From contig CP053163.1 of NCBI GenBank assembly GCA_014607495.2, positions 11,264,716-11,328,715 of the forward strand: DNA of 64,000 nt, given 5' to 3'. A program made the position numbers and the translations under genes. Each line of letters opens with the position of its first letter. The stretch's first letter is position 1. Origin of the DNA: Carposina sasakii (lineage: Eukaryota; Arthropoda; Insecta; Lepidoptera; Carposinidae). The notes under the pieces were generated by a model. The model had not been told where the DNA came from, did no database searches, and worked only from the letters and a program-made list of their open reading frames with translations. Shown here one piece after another: positions 55,066 to 64,000 of this stretch.

Positions 55066-56821
55066 CCTAATGCTGGGAGCAAGCAACGTTATGGCCAGGT
55101 GACAGATAGTGATGACTCGAATAACAAAACACATTGTTCCGATCGTAAGTAAAACTTTATACTGTCCAGTATTGATTATGAAAGTATAAAAACAACTAAA
55201 TTATTTTTGGCTGGTTTCATTCTTGATAATAAAAATGGAGGTTATATTTTAATCTGTTTAATTTTGAACGAACTGAAAATAGTTTCATATCGATAATGTG
55301 ACGATATAGCAAACTTGTTTACGCCAAGTAAATATCTGTATTTTGCACAGCTTTAAGCACAAAAAGACACGATAGCAGTATAAAAGAGCCTCCTTTTATT
55401 CAGTCTCACCCAGTTGAACTGGGAATATTGCAATGTAATAATATTTTTGTACAGTAGGCAACCCTAGCATTTAACGAGCAGTAATTTAGCATGCTCGTAA
55501 TTGGAATCGTAAAAGTAGATAAAGTACGAACTAATTTTGAATGTGAACATAATATTTAGTTGGCAATCGATATGATTCTTGTATAGATTATAGATAGTTA
55601 TTACTTGAAAAATAGCTTGTAGAAAAAGATTATGAGCAGTAAAAAAATAGTTAACAATATTTTGAAAGTTTTAGAAGATTGCTATGTCGTACTTAATACA
55701 TACTTCTTAAGATTCCAGTCAATGCCACCTACACCATCCCAATAGCAGTGTTCAAACAGCAAAATCCATTTCCATTCGCGCGAAAATAAAGGTAAAACAG
55801 CAAAATTGCGAGTCCAAAAGCAACTCCACACTTGGAACTGTTTAGCCAAACAATGTAACGGTATACACCGGTGTTTGTGTATGTGTAGTACACATTTCTG
55901 TGCATTCATGTGCAAATTTATGTGCCAGTTCATTGCCCCCGTTAGTAGAGTCGGTGCGTCGGGAAAAATAATCCTATTGTTTGTATTTAAGTCCGCATTT
56001 TTGCTGTAGTCTATCCAATGATGTGGAATTTTGCTGGTTTAAAAGAGTATATTTTATACAGCTAATTAAATGGTTATGGATATTGTCGGACTTTAATTAA
56101 ACTGTAGCGTATTTATATTAATTTTACCTTACGTTGCTCATTAACTGGAAGGTGGATTTGAGCCGAACTGTATCGAACTAACAGGCCGGCTATGAGACTT
56201 TTACATTAAATAGTTTTTTTTATTATCCATCTACCTATACATATAATTGAAATAAATAAATTGCCCCTGCCTGCTACGGAGATTCCTAAGGAATATTTTT
56301 GACTGTCGCCCTGTATTGTACCAGTTGCAGCCGGTAGTAGATACCATCACCGCCAACCAGAAGATACGTTTTTTATTTGGATTTAATTTAACATTTATCA
56401 AAGAAACCAGGATCAGTCGACCAACGATCTGTTATCGCGTTTTAATTATATTGTCTCATTGCTCTAAATTTTCTTTAATTTTTTCCTAAGTATTTTTTTT
56501 TTACAGAACCTGTCCACTTCTTGCCTGTAATAGGGGAAGAAGGGGACAGCGTTTCAATACATTAAGGGTAAACATCTATATTCCTAGGTAACTAAGTCAA
56601 GTCTTTGTAAATTGAAGATAAAAGAGGAAGTTTTTTTCAGAATCAAACGTTCGGTAGGAGCGGATTTTATAAGACAAGAAACGGTTTAAATATAACTACA
56701 TAATTACAACTAGTGATTAGATAACTATCACATTTAGCTTTACACAGAAAATATAACAAATAAACGGTAATTTCATTGACCATAATACATTTCAACATAA
56801 TATATTTTACAAAAAAAAAAT
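55066..56821. other. AT-rich sequence, no gene recognised
   Basis: Frames at 55682-56009 have no recognisable domain. TATTTTTTTTTTACAG at 56490-56505 is 3'-splice-site-like, but no coding frame follows. GT-rich patch at 55872-55900. Confidence 0.3.
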
Positions 56822-56984
56822 AATAACGTTGCCAATATGTAATTTAGAAAAGAGATGGTAAAATTCGTTATCCGAGTAATTGACCCGGTGGCTTAGTGGT
56901 TATAGCGGCTGGCACGGTTTGCAGTGGTCGTGGGTTCGATTCCCACTCGGGTTTAGAATTTCTTTCTTTATTAGTAATTTTATA
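56822..56984 (+). mobile_element. Repeat D copy 5: leader plus tRNA-like unit
   Basis: The leader 56822-56881 is 58 of 60 identical to that at 38821-38880. The tRNA-like part has GACCCGGTGGCTTAGTGGTT (A box), an anticodon arm with GGCACGGTTTGC, GTCGTGGGTTCGATTCCC (B box), and ACTCGGGT, then the family tail. The body is more diverged from copy 1 than the leader is. It is not a working tRNA. Confidence 0.88.
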
Positions 56985-57343
56985 AGAAAAATATATAAAC
57001 CATTTATAACGACGCCCAAAAGCAAAAAGGGACTATTTAAATCTACATACATATTTTCAGTTATGATTTTGAAAGGCCTTTTTTAAACGTGTGTAGGGTG
57101 AAGATAAACGTCTAGCCCTAATTCACAGTAGCTTAAGGGCTGAAGGGTAGGTCGGACAGGGGTTGCGTCCCTTTAGCCAACAAAGGGCTAATTCGATAAT
57201 TATTTAATTAAGCGTAATTTAATATTATTTTACTGACCTGCGGGTTCCTCGTGAACTGTCAACACTTTAGGTTTTTATCCATTTTTTCTCTCTCCCACAG
57301 TGTAAACAATCCTGCTTCTAGAGCTCAATATATACCAACATAG
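56985..57343. other. Unassigned sequence before the splice motif
   Basis: TTTTTTCTCTCTCCCACAG at 57282-57300 is a good 3'-splice-site match 85 bases before the fused site at 57385. No recognisable frame follows it. Confidence 0.35.
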
Positions 57344-57438
57344 AGTTATTATAGTTTTACTAATTACTTGCTTTCTTTTTTTCAGGTAAGTAAATACTAC
57401 ACATATTGGAGTTACGAGAATTACAATGCAGGGTAAGA
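57344..57438 (+). other. Candidate recursive splice site with 47-bp cryptic exon
   Basis: A branch-point-like TTTACTAAT (57356-57364) precedes a pyrimidine tract, CTTTCTTTTTTTCAG, directly abutting GTAAGT (junction 57385|57386). A second 5' splice site, AGG|GTAAGA, starts at 57433, leaving a 47-base potential cryptic exon (57386-57432). This is a near-ideal zero-length-exon (ratchet) site as known from recursive splicing in long Drosophila introns. The layout matches that at 14195. No RNA evidence is available here, and the host gene is not visible in the window. Confidence 0.5.
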
Positions 57439-57757
57439 CTGTATGCGCATCTTATTCTGAATTGGAGAATTGAAATCTCAGAATACATAGGTATCTAATA
57501 GTAAACATAAAGCGCAGAAATGACCTTACATAGCAATGTAACTATAATTTCGTATTGACGTTAGTTATCGCGACATATCCTCCAATAATAATAACACTTG
57601 ATCATGTCAAAGAATGCTTAAAATGAAGGCTTTCTATTTGAGCAAATATTACATTGACCTACTTCTCTCGAATCGAATGTGTACGAGGATAAAGTTACAA
57701 GACCGCGTGTTTTTAAATGTGTAAACACATGATAATTATTATACATGTATATGTATT
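57439..57757. other. Unassigned AT-rich sequence
   Basis: Lies between the candidate splice site and repeat P; nothing recognised. Confidence 0.3.
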
Positions 57758-57935
57758 CGTCTATGTTCCCAAATAAGAGACCCAGAAGTGCAGGATCGTA
57801 TAGGAGATCCTATAGGCATTTAGTATTTATCGAGTCGGATGTGCCAAGTTGCTAGCTCATCGCCTGAGAGAACATCTCAGAGTTACAATATTCACGGAAC
57901 GCAGTTGATATATTCTAGTGATGCCTCGGATAAGA
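57758..57935 (+). repeat. Repeat P copy 8
   Basis: GTTCCCAAATAAGAGACCCA, GAAGTGCAGGATCGTATAGG, AGTTGCTAGCTCATCGCCTG, GCAGTTGATATATTCTAGTG. Full length but diverged. Confidence 0.75.
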
Positions 57936-58319
57936 TGTAATGTCACGTCTATGAAAAAACAGTACTATAACAGCGTGCTTAAGCCAGCATTGCTATCACA
58001 TTCCCGTTAAAAATAGTCAACCAACGGGATACATTTGCAGCTACGTCCGTTCAGAATTTCAATTGGAATAACCCTGCTTTTCAGGACCGGTTTCAAATTG
58101 AAATTCCGTAGCAGAAGTGACCTATGTTGCTTTGCATGTGTCGGAGTTTAAGTACGTTTGTGTAGCAATTTCAGTCTTTCTTTTTTGGGAGATTTTTAGG
58201 TTTAAAGCCTATATAATAGGTATAGTAAAAGTTTTTTTCCAGTCGTAATGGAATAGGTAAACACGTAGATCAAGTTGAAAGTATGTTAGAAAATTATTCA
58301 GCTGTTTTTTGAACATAAT
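57936..58319. other. Unassigned AT-rich sequence
   Basis: No gene or listed repeat recognised. Confidence 0.3.
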
Positions 58320-58464
58320 CATACATACATATAATCACGCCTTTATCCCTTACGGGGTAGGCAGAGCACCAAGGGCCGATAGAACCACATGGTGCCACTT
58401 CTGACCAATTTTGAGGGTATAGTTGAGATGTACATCTTCGGTTAGTAGTGACAGGTGGTCAGCC
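58320..58464 (-). mobile_element. SINE-A copy 6, interrupted
   Basis: Reverse copy from the tail complement (ATACATACATATAATCACGC) to GACAGGTGGTCAGCC, where it is joined directly to a SINE-B copy. The remaining head of SINE-A (CCTACAAAACACCAAGACCC onward) is absent on the other side. Confidence 0.88.
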
Positions 58465-58570
58465 TTCTTCTTCAGCCTATTGCAGTCCACTGCTGGACGT
58501 AGGCCTCCCCCAGGGCACGCCACAAGGCTACTGTGACAGGGGGGTTTTAACCATAGTCACCACGCTGGGC
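58465..58570 (-). mobile_element. SINE-B copy 7, joined to SINE-A
   Basis: Starts with the tail complement TTCTTCTTCAGCCTATTGCA and ends CATAGTCACCACGCTGGGC, a 5'-truncated reverse copy. No target duplication is seen; the missing half of SINE-A suggests a deletion at or after insertion, or a template switch. Confidence 0.88.
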
Positions 58571-59050
58571 AAACATACTTATACTATCTAGAAAAATACA
58601 CTTTTGATTTTAATTTCGGTTGAAATTTCCTTCATCTAAAATATTCTCAATAATAGGAAAATCAAACAAACATTGTCAAAAATATCTATCGATTATCGGA
58701 AGGAATAGTATGGCGCCAACCCAACAGCAATAATTGAGATATAAAAAACTGTAAAATCACGTAGCGACATCTGACATGACACATTTTTACATACGAGTAC
58801 AACTGAACCTGAATTATCTCCGCGGATGCTGTGTCGGTGTTTTATAGCTCCATATTGAATTTAGTCAGTAAATTTATTTTTATGCACTTCCAACCAGATG
58901 GTTTTTATAACTTCGCAGATTTAGTTGTTTATTGACCTTTTTCTGCAAGGTATTTGCTACTATTCTACTTGTAAAGATATTATTTGATATTACTTGAACT
59001 CGACGACCACGTAAAGAAATTGATTTTGCTCCCTTGTCAGTTGTTCTTAC

Positions 59051-59400
59051 AAATGAAATTGTATTAGGCGTTACAATTCGGAAGTTCAAACATTCACTAT
59101 GGGTGCGCCCACCACATTCTATATGGGTTTTAGAGTTTCATAATAATTTGTGGTTAACTAATTTACTAATTTCTATAATCCTGAGGATGCCACGGTTGTT
59201 GGCGAAACATATGTAGATTATTTATCTAGTTTTTGATTTCGGAATAGTGCAATGTATTGTCTTACATGCTAGGTGCTCGGGTCTGGTTTCTCGTGGCGAT
59301 TGTAGTTAGTGCAAGTGCCTGTTTTCGCAGTTATGAGTAATCAGATCCGAGGGTCAGTGGAGGGTGTAGGGCCCGGTGGTGGGCGCACCCATAGTGAAAG
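59051..59400 (+). mobile_element. Repeat M copy 3 with 23-bp inverted arms
   Basis: Arms at 59093-59115 (TTCACTATGGGTGCGCCCAC plus three bases) and 59376-59398 are exact complements, 260 bases apart. Outside the left arm, ATGAAATTGTATTAGGCGTT is shared with copy 1 at 11137, so the repeat is longer than the arm-to-arm segment on that side. An inner pair, CTCGGGTCTG/CAGATCCGAG, can form a second stem. Non-coding; class uncertain (MITE or structured retroposon). Confidence 0.8.
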
Positions 59401-59431
59401 TTGTTTTTACCTAAATTACCTACTTTGTGAA

Positions 59432-59656
59432 GTGTCCTATGCTGATGCAAGTCTTTACTAGAAAACATCAGCTGCATCTTCTTCCGTGCATGACGCAAGA
59501 GTCGACTAAGGCACTCGTGGATTTTCCCAGGCCATAAGCTAGCAACTTACATATCTGTCCCCGCTATGCGAAACGTGGCCGTGAGATCTTCTTTAGAATC
59601 CTGCAGTTCTAGCTACCCTATTTTGGGAACGCAGTGATATTTAAATGTATGTATGT
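59432..59656 (-). repeat. Repeat P copy 9, the most complete
   Basis: Plus strand runs from GTCCTATGCTGATGCAAGTC through ACATCAGCTGCATCTTCTTC, GTGCATGACGCAAGAGTCGA, CCGCTATGCGAAACGTGGCC and CTGCAGTTCTAGCTACCCTA to ATGTATGTATGT. The ATGTATGT end, read on the minus strand as ACATACAT, marks one border. Confidence 0.82.
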
Positions 59657-60157
59657 TTCGTTATATTATAGCTACAACTTACTTACTAGACAACGTAATT
59701 ATTGACAAGCCATAATTTGCAAATATCAAACTCGAATTAATAATTAATATTAGAACAATTTTCGTAATACCTAGTTATTTCCAGTAATCACGCCAGCCAT
59801 TGCATTTGATGCTATAATGTGCTGGCTTAGAACACCAATTTGATTGAATGGCGTCTGTAATGAGCATTTCGACAGGACCTAGTTCAAACAACGTTGACTT
59901 GGCAGAACTAGCAGCCGGAAAATCGGCATTTCCTTCCCATTGTGGAACAAGTTGTAAGATACTAGCGAGCCACAATGCTGATACTATACATATAGACCTG
60001 CCTCTTGAATCACCATCCATTTAATAAATCGCATTGAAATCCGTTGTGTAGTAAAAATGATCTAAGTAAGCATACATAGGGATAGACAGAGAGCGAGAAG
60101 GAACTTTTTTATACTATGTTATGATGAGAGGATTTATCAATTTAATGGCTTTTTTTA
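59657..60157. other. Unassigned sequence
   Basis: The 81-residue minus-strand frame at 59775-60020 has no recognisable domain. No repeat recognised. Confidence 0.3.
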
Positions 60158-60170
60158 ATGTAAAAGAAAT

Positions 60171-60430
60171 TCTTCTATGCTGCTCTGGGAGTGAAAAAAA
60201 AAGTATAATAGCTGCTTCTCTTCCCGGGCATACTGTACAAGCCAGTAGAGGGACAAGAGGGTTTTGGTATTTTGTAGGTGATGGGCTGACCACCTGTCAC
60301 TCTAACCGAACTTGTACGAGTACATCTCAACTATACCCTCAAAACTGATCAGAAGTGGCACCATGTGGTCCTATCGGCCCTTGGTGCTCTGCTTACCCCG
60401 TAGGAGATAAAGGCGTGATTATATGTATGT
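60171..60430 (+). mobile_element. SINE-A copy 7, full length, 13-bp TSD
   Basis: Perfect direct repeat ATGTAAAAGAAAT at 60158-60170 and 60431-60443. The element starts TCTTCTATGCTGCTCTGGGA and ends GATTATATGTATGT: a 260-bp reference copy. No tRNA-type A or B box. The open frame crossing it is a by-product. Confidence 0.95.
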
Positions 60431-60443
60431 ATGTAAAAGAAAT

Positions 60444-60807
60444 AGTTGATGTTATCACTACGTCGATCAAATTTTAGAGAAAGAAAGCATCAACTTTAGT
60501 TTCAAACTATCTGATTACTGGAAAAATCTATCCTTAGTGTTACGAGTCCCTAATGTTACGAGTATATTAACTAAAAGCCACAATATTTGAATTAGAATGA
60601 TTTAAAGCCAGATTTAGCTTCCACTAATATCAAAAATGTTCCTTTTTTTTCATTAACAATACCGTAAAGATCGCTTAGTTAGAAACCTCATTTAAAATGA
60701 GCGCAAAACCTCTTACTCTGTGTGTACAAATTTAACAGGATGGGCGACTTGCCACGTAATTATTATCCAAATACGCATTAATTATGATTTTAAGGGTAGG
60801 AAATGGG
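60444..60807. other. Unassigned AT-rich sequence
   Basis: No gene recognised. Confidence 0.3.
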
Positions 60808-60856
60808 ACAAAGTTTACGCGGAAGAAGTCGCCGGCGAAAAACTAGTAATATAATA
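60808..60856 (+). mobile_element. 3' end of the CGCGG-GAAGTCG lepidopteran repeat
   Basis: GTTTACGCGGAAGAAGTCGC followed by CGGCGAAAAACTAGTAAT matches the last 40 or so bases of the family at 52045-52366. The rest is not recognised. Confidence 0.5.
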
Positions 60857-61340
60857 TCCCTATTTATTTTGTTTTTATCTTTATCATCTATATCATCACT
60901 TGTAACTTGGACCACCTCCCCACAAATCCTCGGATCGTGTGTAATTTGAAACTTGATCAATGTTTAACCCGATTGTCTTTAATAATGGAGCTTTTGTTGG
61001 CTACTCTCATTTGTATTCGCGTCATGTCTTTACCATTGAGTATTCCGTTACCATTGAGTATTTCGCTATTATACCTCATGAATAATAATAATTTTTTTAG
61101 CTTTAATTTCTAGATTATTACTTTACACACAAAGATCCTAAATGATGTTAGACTTCTGCCTAACATCATTGTAATATAAATTACCCCCGACTTTTCTCTC
61201 TCTGCTTTTAAAGTATCTATTATTATTTGTATTTTTATCATACTTTGGGACATTTTTTCCTCCGGTAGTAAGTGATGGACTCACTAGTTGTAATGGATAG
61301 CCAAAATTACTGGACTTAGAAAGCTTAAAGAATTGATGTT
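60857..61340. other. AT-rich sequence with an 11-bp hairpin
   Basis: A perfect 11-bp hairpin, AATGATGTTAG at 61141-61151 and its complement at 61160-61170 with an 8-base loop. CATTGAGTATT and related words are duplicated at 61030-61065. No gene. Confidence 0.4.
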
Positions 61341-61425
61341 GCTCGGGAACACAATGATATTTTCTAAGATTCCCGCGGGAACGGAAATATCAAACGGATG
61401 AAATCGTGGGCGCTGGTTGTTTATA
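61341..61425 (+). mobile_element. Eroded lepidopteran repeat 3' part
   Basis: GATTCCCGCGGGAACGGAAA and AACGGATGAAATCGTGGGC follow the order of the common moth repeat (TCCCGGGA..., CGGATGAAGTCGCGGGC). Confidence 0.45.
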
Positions 61426-61675
61426 CGGAACACAAAAGAAACCTAAACCTCTAATATATGCAGAATACAGTACTAGTAAATAGTACTAGTATTCAGTTCT
61501 TGAAATAGATACATGTCAAGTATTCTTCAATGCAGATAAGAGGAATGATATGGAAATTGTGTTTACTATAGGAACTAGAACTTCGATAATATATTCGTAT
61601 TTGTTTCAAACAAGTAGCTCGGAGTGTCTGACCTCGCAGCTTATAAACTAGGTACAAGATATATACATATAAAGG
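61426..61675. other. Unassigned AT-rich sequence
   Basis: An imperfect palindrome, GAATACAGTACTA...TAGTACTAGTATTC, is at about 61463-61494. Confidence 0.35.
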
Positions 61676-61870
61676 CTATGTCCCCGAAATGGGGTAAACA
61701 GAACTTCACGATCTTTAGGAATATCCCACAGCCATGTTCAGCATAGCCTGGACAGATGTACATGAACTGTGACAAGTTGTTAGCTTATAGACTGAGAGAA
61801 TGCTCGAGTTCCGTAGTCAACTCTTGCGACGCAGCTTTGAATTTCTAGTGAAGCCTCGCAGGACAAGATA
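61676..61870 (+). repeat. Repeat P copy 10
   Basis: CTATGTCCCCGAAATGGGGT, AAACAGAACTTCACGATC, CAGCCATGTTCAGCATAGCC, GACTGAGAGAATGCTCGAGT, ATTTCTAGTGAAGCC. Nearly full length. Confidence 0.78.
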
Positions 61871-62110
61871 TCCTATAGTTTCCCATAGGAAGCATCGCCC
61901 TGACTATGTACTGTATATGAATTGCCGAGTACGGATTTTCTATGCTATGTTATGCATTTTTCTGGTCGCCTCTGTTGATCCTGGCTCACAGGAGTCGCAG
62001 AAGCGGGAATGAGTGGTGGGCCTATCCCGGTGAGTACAGATTTAAGTAGTCTCTGTGTGTTTAGTAGCCGAGCCGAACTATTAAATATTCTAGAAGTACA
62101 TATAAATAAA
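61871..62110. other. Unassigned sequence
   Basis: A (TAAA)n-like run at 62101-62125 leads into the SINE-C tail complement. Confidence 0.35.
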
Positions 62111-62361
62111 TAAATAATAAATAAATATTCACACACTACATAACACATTAACCCAGTCCCACACTAAGATCCCTAAGGTCTTGTGTCGTGGGTACTAAGC
62201 AACGGTATATAAATACATAGATAAGTATAGAAACATCCATGACTCGGAAACAAACATCGATATTCATCATATCAATGTTTGCACCTACTGGGATTCGAAC
62301 CCAGGACCTACTCGTATGGCGTCGCAGGCAGTGTCACTACCTACTAGACCAATCGGCCGTC
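62111..62361 (-). mobile_element. SINE-C copy 4, with full tRNA-like head
   Basis: Complement order as at 16221-16442: GTCTTGTGTCGTGGGTACTA, GGGATTCGAACCCAGGACCT (B box), then ACTAGACCAATCGGCCGTC (A-box end). An insertion of about five bases (CTCGT) breaks the GACCTATGGCG word. A TAAATAAATA stretch precedes it in place of a clean T-run. Confidence 0.9.
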
Positions 62362-63906
62362 ATTACATTAAATTATATACAGCATTACAGCTTAATTCGA
62401 TCAGTTAAAGAGGCAAATTTTATTTAGCCAACATGTAATTTTATAAACCTAAACTTGTTATATGAAACCGAGCCTATCTCCAGCATCACTTCCGACCTAT
62501 CAGTAAAACTCAGGAACCTTGAAATTAATGCAAATTCAACTGCATAACACACAAGCCCAAAGTTAACCAGCGAATTTCAGAAGCGACTCCCGAAATATGG
62601 TTATCTCGTGTGCATATTGCTACAATTAGCAAATTTAAATTCTACACTAACTTCTGCCTCGAAATATTCACATTTTGTTAACGAATTACATACATTAGAT
62701 GAGAATTATTTCAATTGTTCCCGCATTTAACTATGAGATGGAGGGAGATGGAGTTTCCATGAGCATTCTCATTCGTACTTGGAACGCGAAACAACTTTTT
62801 GAATTTCAAAAAGAATGTGCTCAAAAATTATCGGTTGGAATTTCGGCGACCTCGTTTTGATTCAAAGCATCCTTTACCTGCAAAGGAAATTGGATTATTT
62901 GAAAAGTTTAAGTTTTACATTCGAGTTACGGAATGTTCTCTCGCAGATTTTTTTTATTTTTCTTCTCGAAGGTGTACAAAGAGGAACTGATTTTAGTCAA
63001 CAGTCGGCCAAAAGTTCACCCTTTTGTATACTAAAAAGATTTAGGTTTTAGTAATATGCTAAAATAACTTGATTCATAAAATTTATGTCCAGTTATAATG
63101 CAAATATGATTTATCTAAGTTAGTTTTTTACAGGTATTTCTAAATTAAAAGTATATGAAATATCACAAAATATTATGACGAAATTTCAGCCAAAAATGCA
63201 TTCATCACGAGAGGAAATTATGTTGGAATTTTAATGATATCGACCCAAGGGCCTTAATTGAAAAAGTTTGGTGCCCCAAGAGAATGTGTTGAGGCGATGT
63301 GTTGAATCATTGAGGGGCTCTGTCAAACATTCCGATTGAATAATTGACGCGTGTCATGCCGCGGCCGGGCAGTAATGAGTTTTCTTGAAAGATCCATGAG
63401 ATTGTGGGGAAATTTTGTTGTCGTTTGTTTTAAACGAAATGGATAAACTATTATTCATTGACCTTGGGAAATGAGATAGGTTATCTTTTAAAATAAAAAT
63501 GAGTTGAAGGGTTTGAAATTGGATATGAAAGTTTGTTATGTGAATTTATTTAAATTTGATTCAAATTGTTTTCATCATTGTCGAAGATGAATAATAATAC
63601 AACAAAGTTCGGATATAGTTCTGTAGTTCACGCGGGTGGTTGTAAATAAACTTACAACTGTTTTTTTTTTGGATTTTAAATTAAGATATTAGAGTTGCAG
63701 AAATTTGCTTTATTAAAATTTCTTCATACCTTTTGCCATTCCTCAAGTCACCTATTTTATCAGCACAGGACCGTAATAAATACTGCGAATCTGACAAATT
63801 GGCAGTCTGATTAATAGGCTTAATTAATTTAATTATCTAAACCCTTGTAGTAAGGGTGTCCGCCATATTTCTTAGGGTCGCTTGTTATTTAGTAAGAATA
63901 GAAATG
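62362..63906. other. Repeat-poor sequence, no gene recognised
   Basis: This 1.5-kb stretch lacks the listed repeats. The overlapping frames at 62799-63051 have no recognisable domain. More balanced composition is seen at 62520-62900 and 63240-63420 (TTGACGCGTGTCATGCCGCG, GGCCGGGCAGTAATGAG). TTTTTTACAG|GTATTT at 63133/63134 is a weak fused splice motif. It is the best place in the window to look for conserved non-coding DNA. Confidence 0.3.
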
Positions 63907-64000
63907 CATACATACATATAATCACGCCTTTATCTTGTACGGGATAGGCAGAGCACCAAGGGCCGATAGAACCACATGGTGCCACTTCTGACCAATTAGA
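63907..64000 (-). mobile_element. SINE-A copy 8, cut by the window end
   Basis: Begins with the tail complement CATACATACATATAATCACG and runs through GGGCCGATAGAACCACATGG to the window edge. Confidence 0.88.

Noticed and set aside
56490..56560. Exon after a strong 3' splice site (TTTTTTTTACAG)
   Set aside because: No coding frame or good 5' splice site follows within a usual exon length.
57301..57385. 85-base exon between TCTCCCACAG and the GTAAGT at 57386
   Set aside because: The segment would consist mostly of a branch point and pyrimidine tract, better read as part of the recursive splice site.
62868..62885. Recursive splice site on the minus strand (TTTGCAG|GTAAAG)
   Set aside because: Pyrimidine tract is short and the 5' splice site is weak; the two good fused sites are on the plus strand.

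Overview
The window looks like AT-rich, non-coding nuclear DNA from a moth or butterfly. Evidence: retroposons whose 3' end reads GGAGGCCTAYGTCCAGCAG and ends in a (GAT)n tail; the widespread lepidopteran repeat whose 3' end resembles CGCGGATGAAGTCGCGGGC; tRNA-headed SINEs; short TTAGG runs; and only short, non-conserved reading frames. I found no host coding exon, rRNA, CRISPR array or intact transposase or reverse transcriptase gene. The species cannot be named from this.

The sequence is a mosaic of transposable-element pieces in otherwise unannotatable AT-rich DNA. I group the repeats as follows. SINE-A is about 265 bp with a (GTAT)n tail; 8 copies, three with clear 11-13 bp target-site duplications (TSDs). 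SINE-B is about 260 bp with a (GAT)n tail; 7 copies, several with TSDs, some 5'-truncated. SINE-C is tRNA-headed; 4 copies. Repeat D is a tRNA-like unit; 5 copies. Repeat P is about 200 bp; about 10 copies. Repeat M has 3 copies, one with 23-bp inverted arms; E has 2 and K has 2. There are also scattered ends of a Q family beginning TACAGGGTG. LINE debris lies at 1291-1412, 25700-25797, 39459-40252, 43865-44437 and 48690-48807. DNA-transposon-like pieces include a hAT-like MITE (17710-18214, 8-bp TSD), a mariner-like MITE (50691-51061, TA flanks), and a set of CpG-rich foldback elements (34937-35154, 40277-40494, 45497-45631, 54134-54400, smaller ones at 199-274 and 41802-41889). A 40-bp minisatellite with six copies lies at 3521-3756.

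Layout: 1-5 kb repeats and minisatellite; 5-10.9 kb almost featureless; 11-18.5 kb repeats M, K, SINE-C, hAT MITE and SINE-A; 18.5-33 kb scattered SINEs and P repeats; 34-46 kb foldbacks, SINE-B and LINE remnants; 46-52 kb mixed debris; 52-57 kb a perfect heat-shock-element palindrome and a large foldback; 57-64 kb dense SINE, P and M copies.

The most interesting host-level signal is two near-ideal recursive splice sites (TTTCAG directly abutting GTAAGT, with pyrimidine tracts) on the + strand at 14195/14196 and 57385/57386. Each is followed 45-47 bases later by a second possible 5' splice site, the layout of a recursive-splicing cryptic exon. If real, the window lies inside one very long intron of a + strand gene whose exons are outside it. 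This is inference and needs RNA data.
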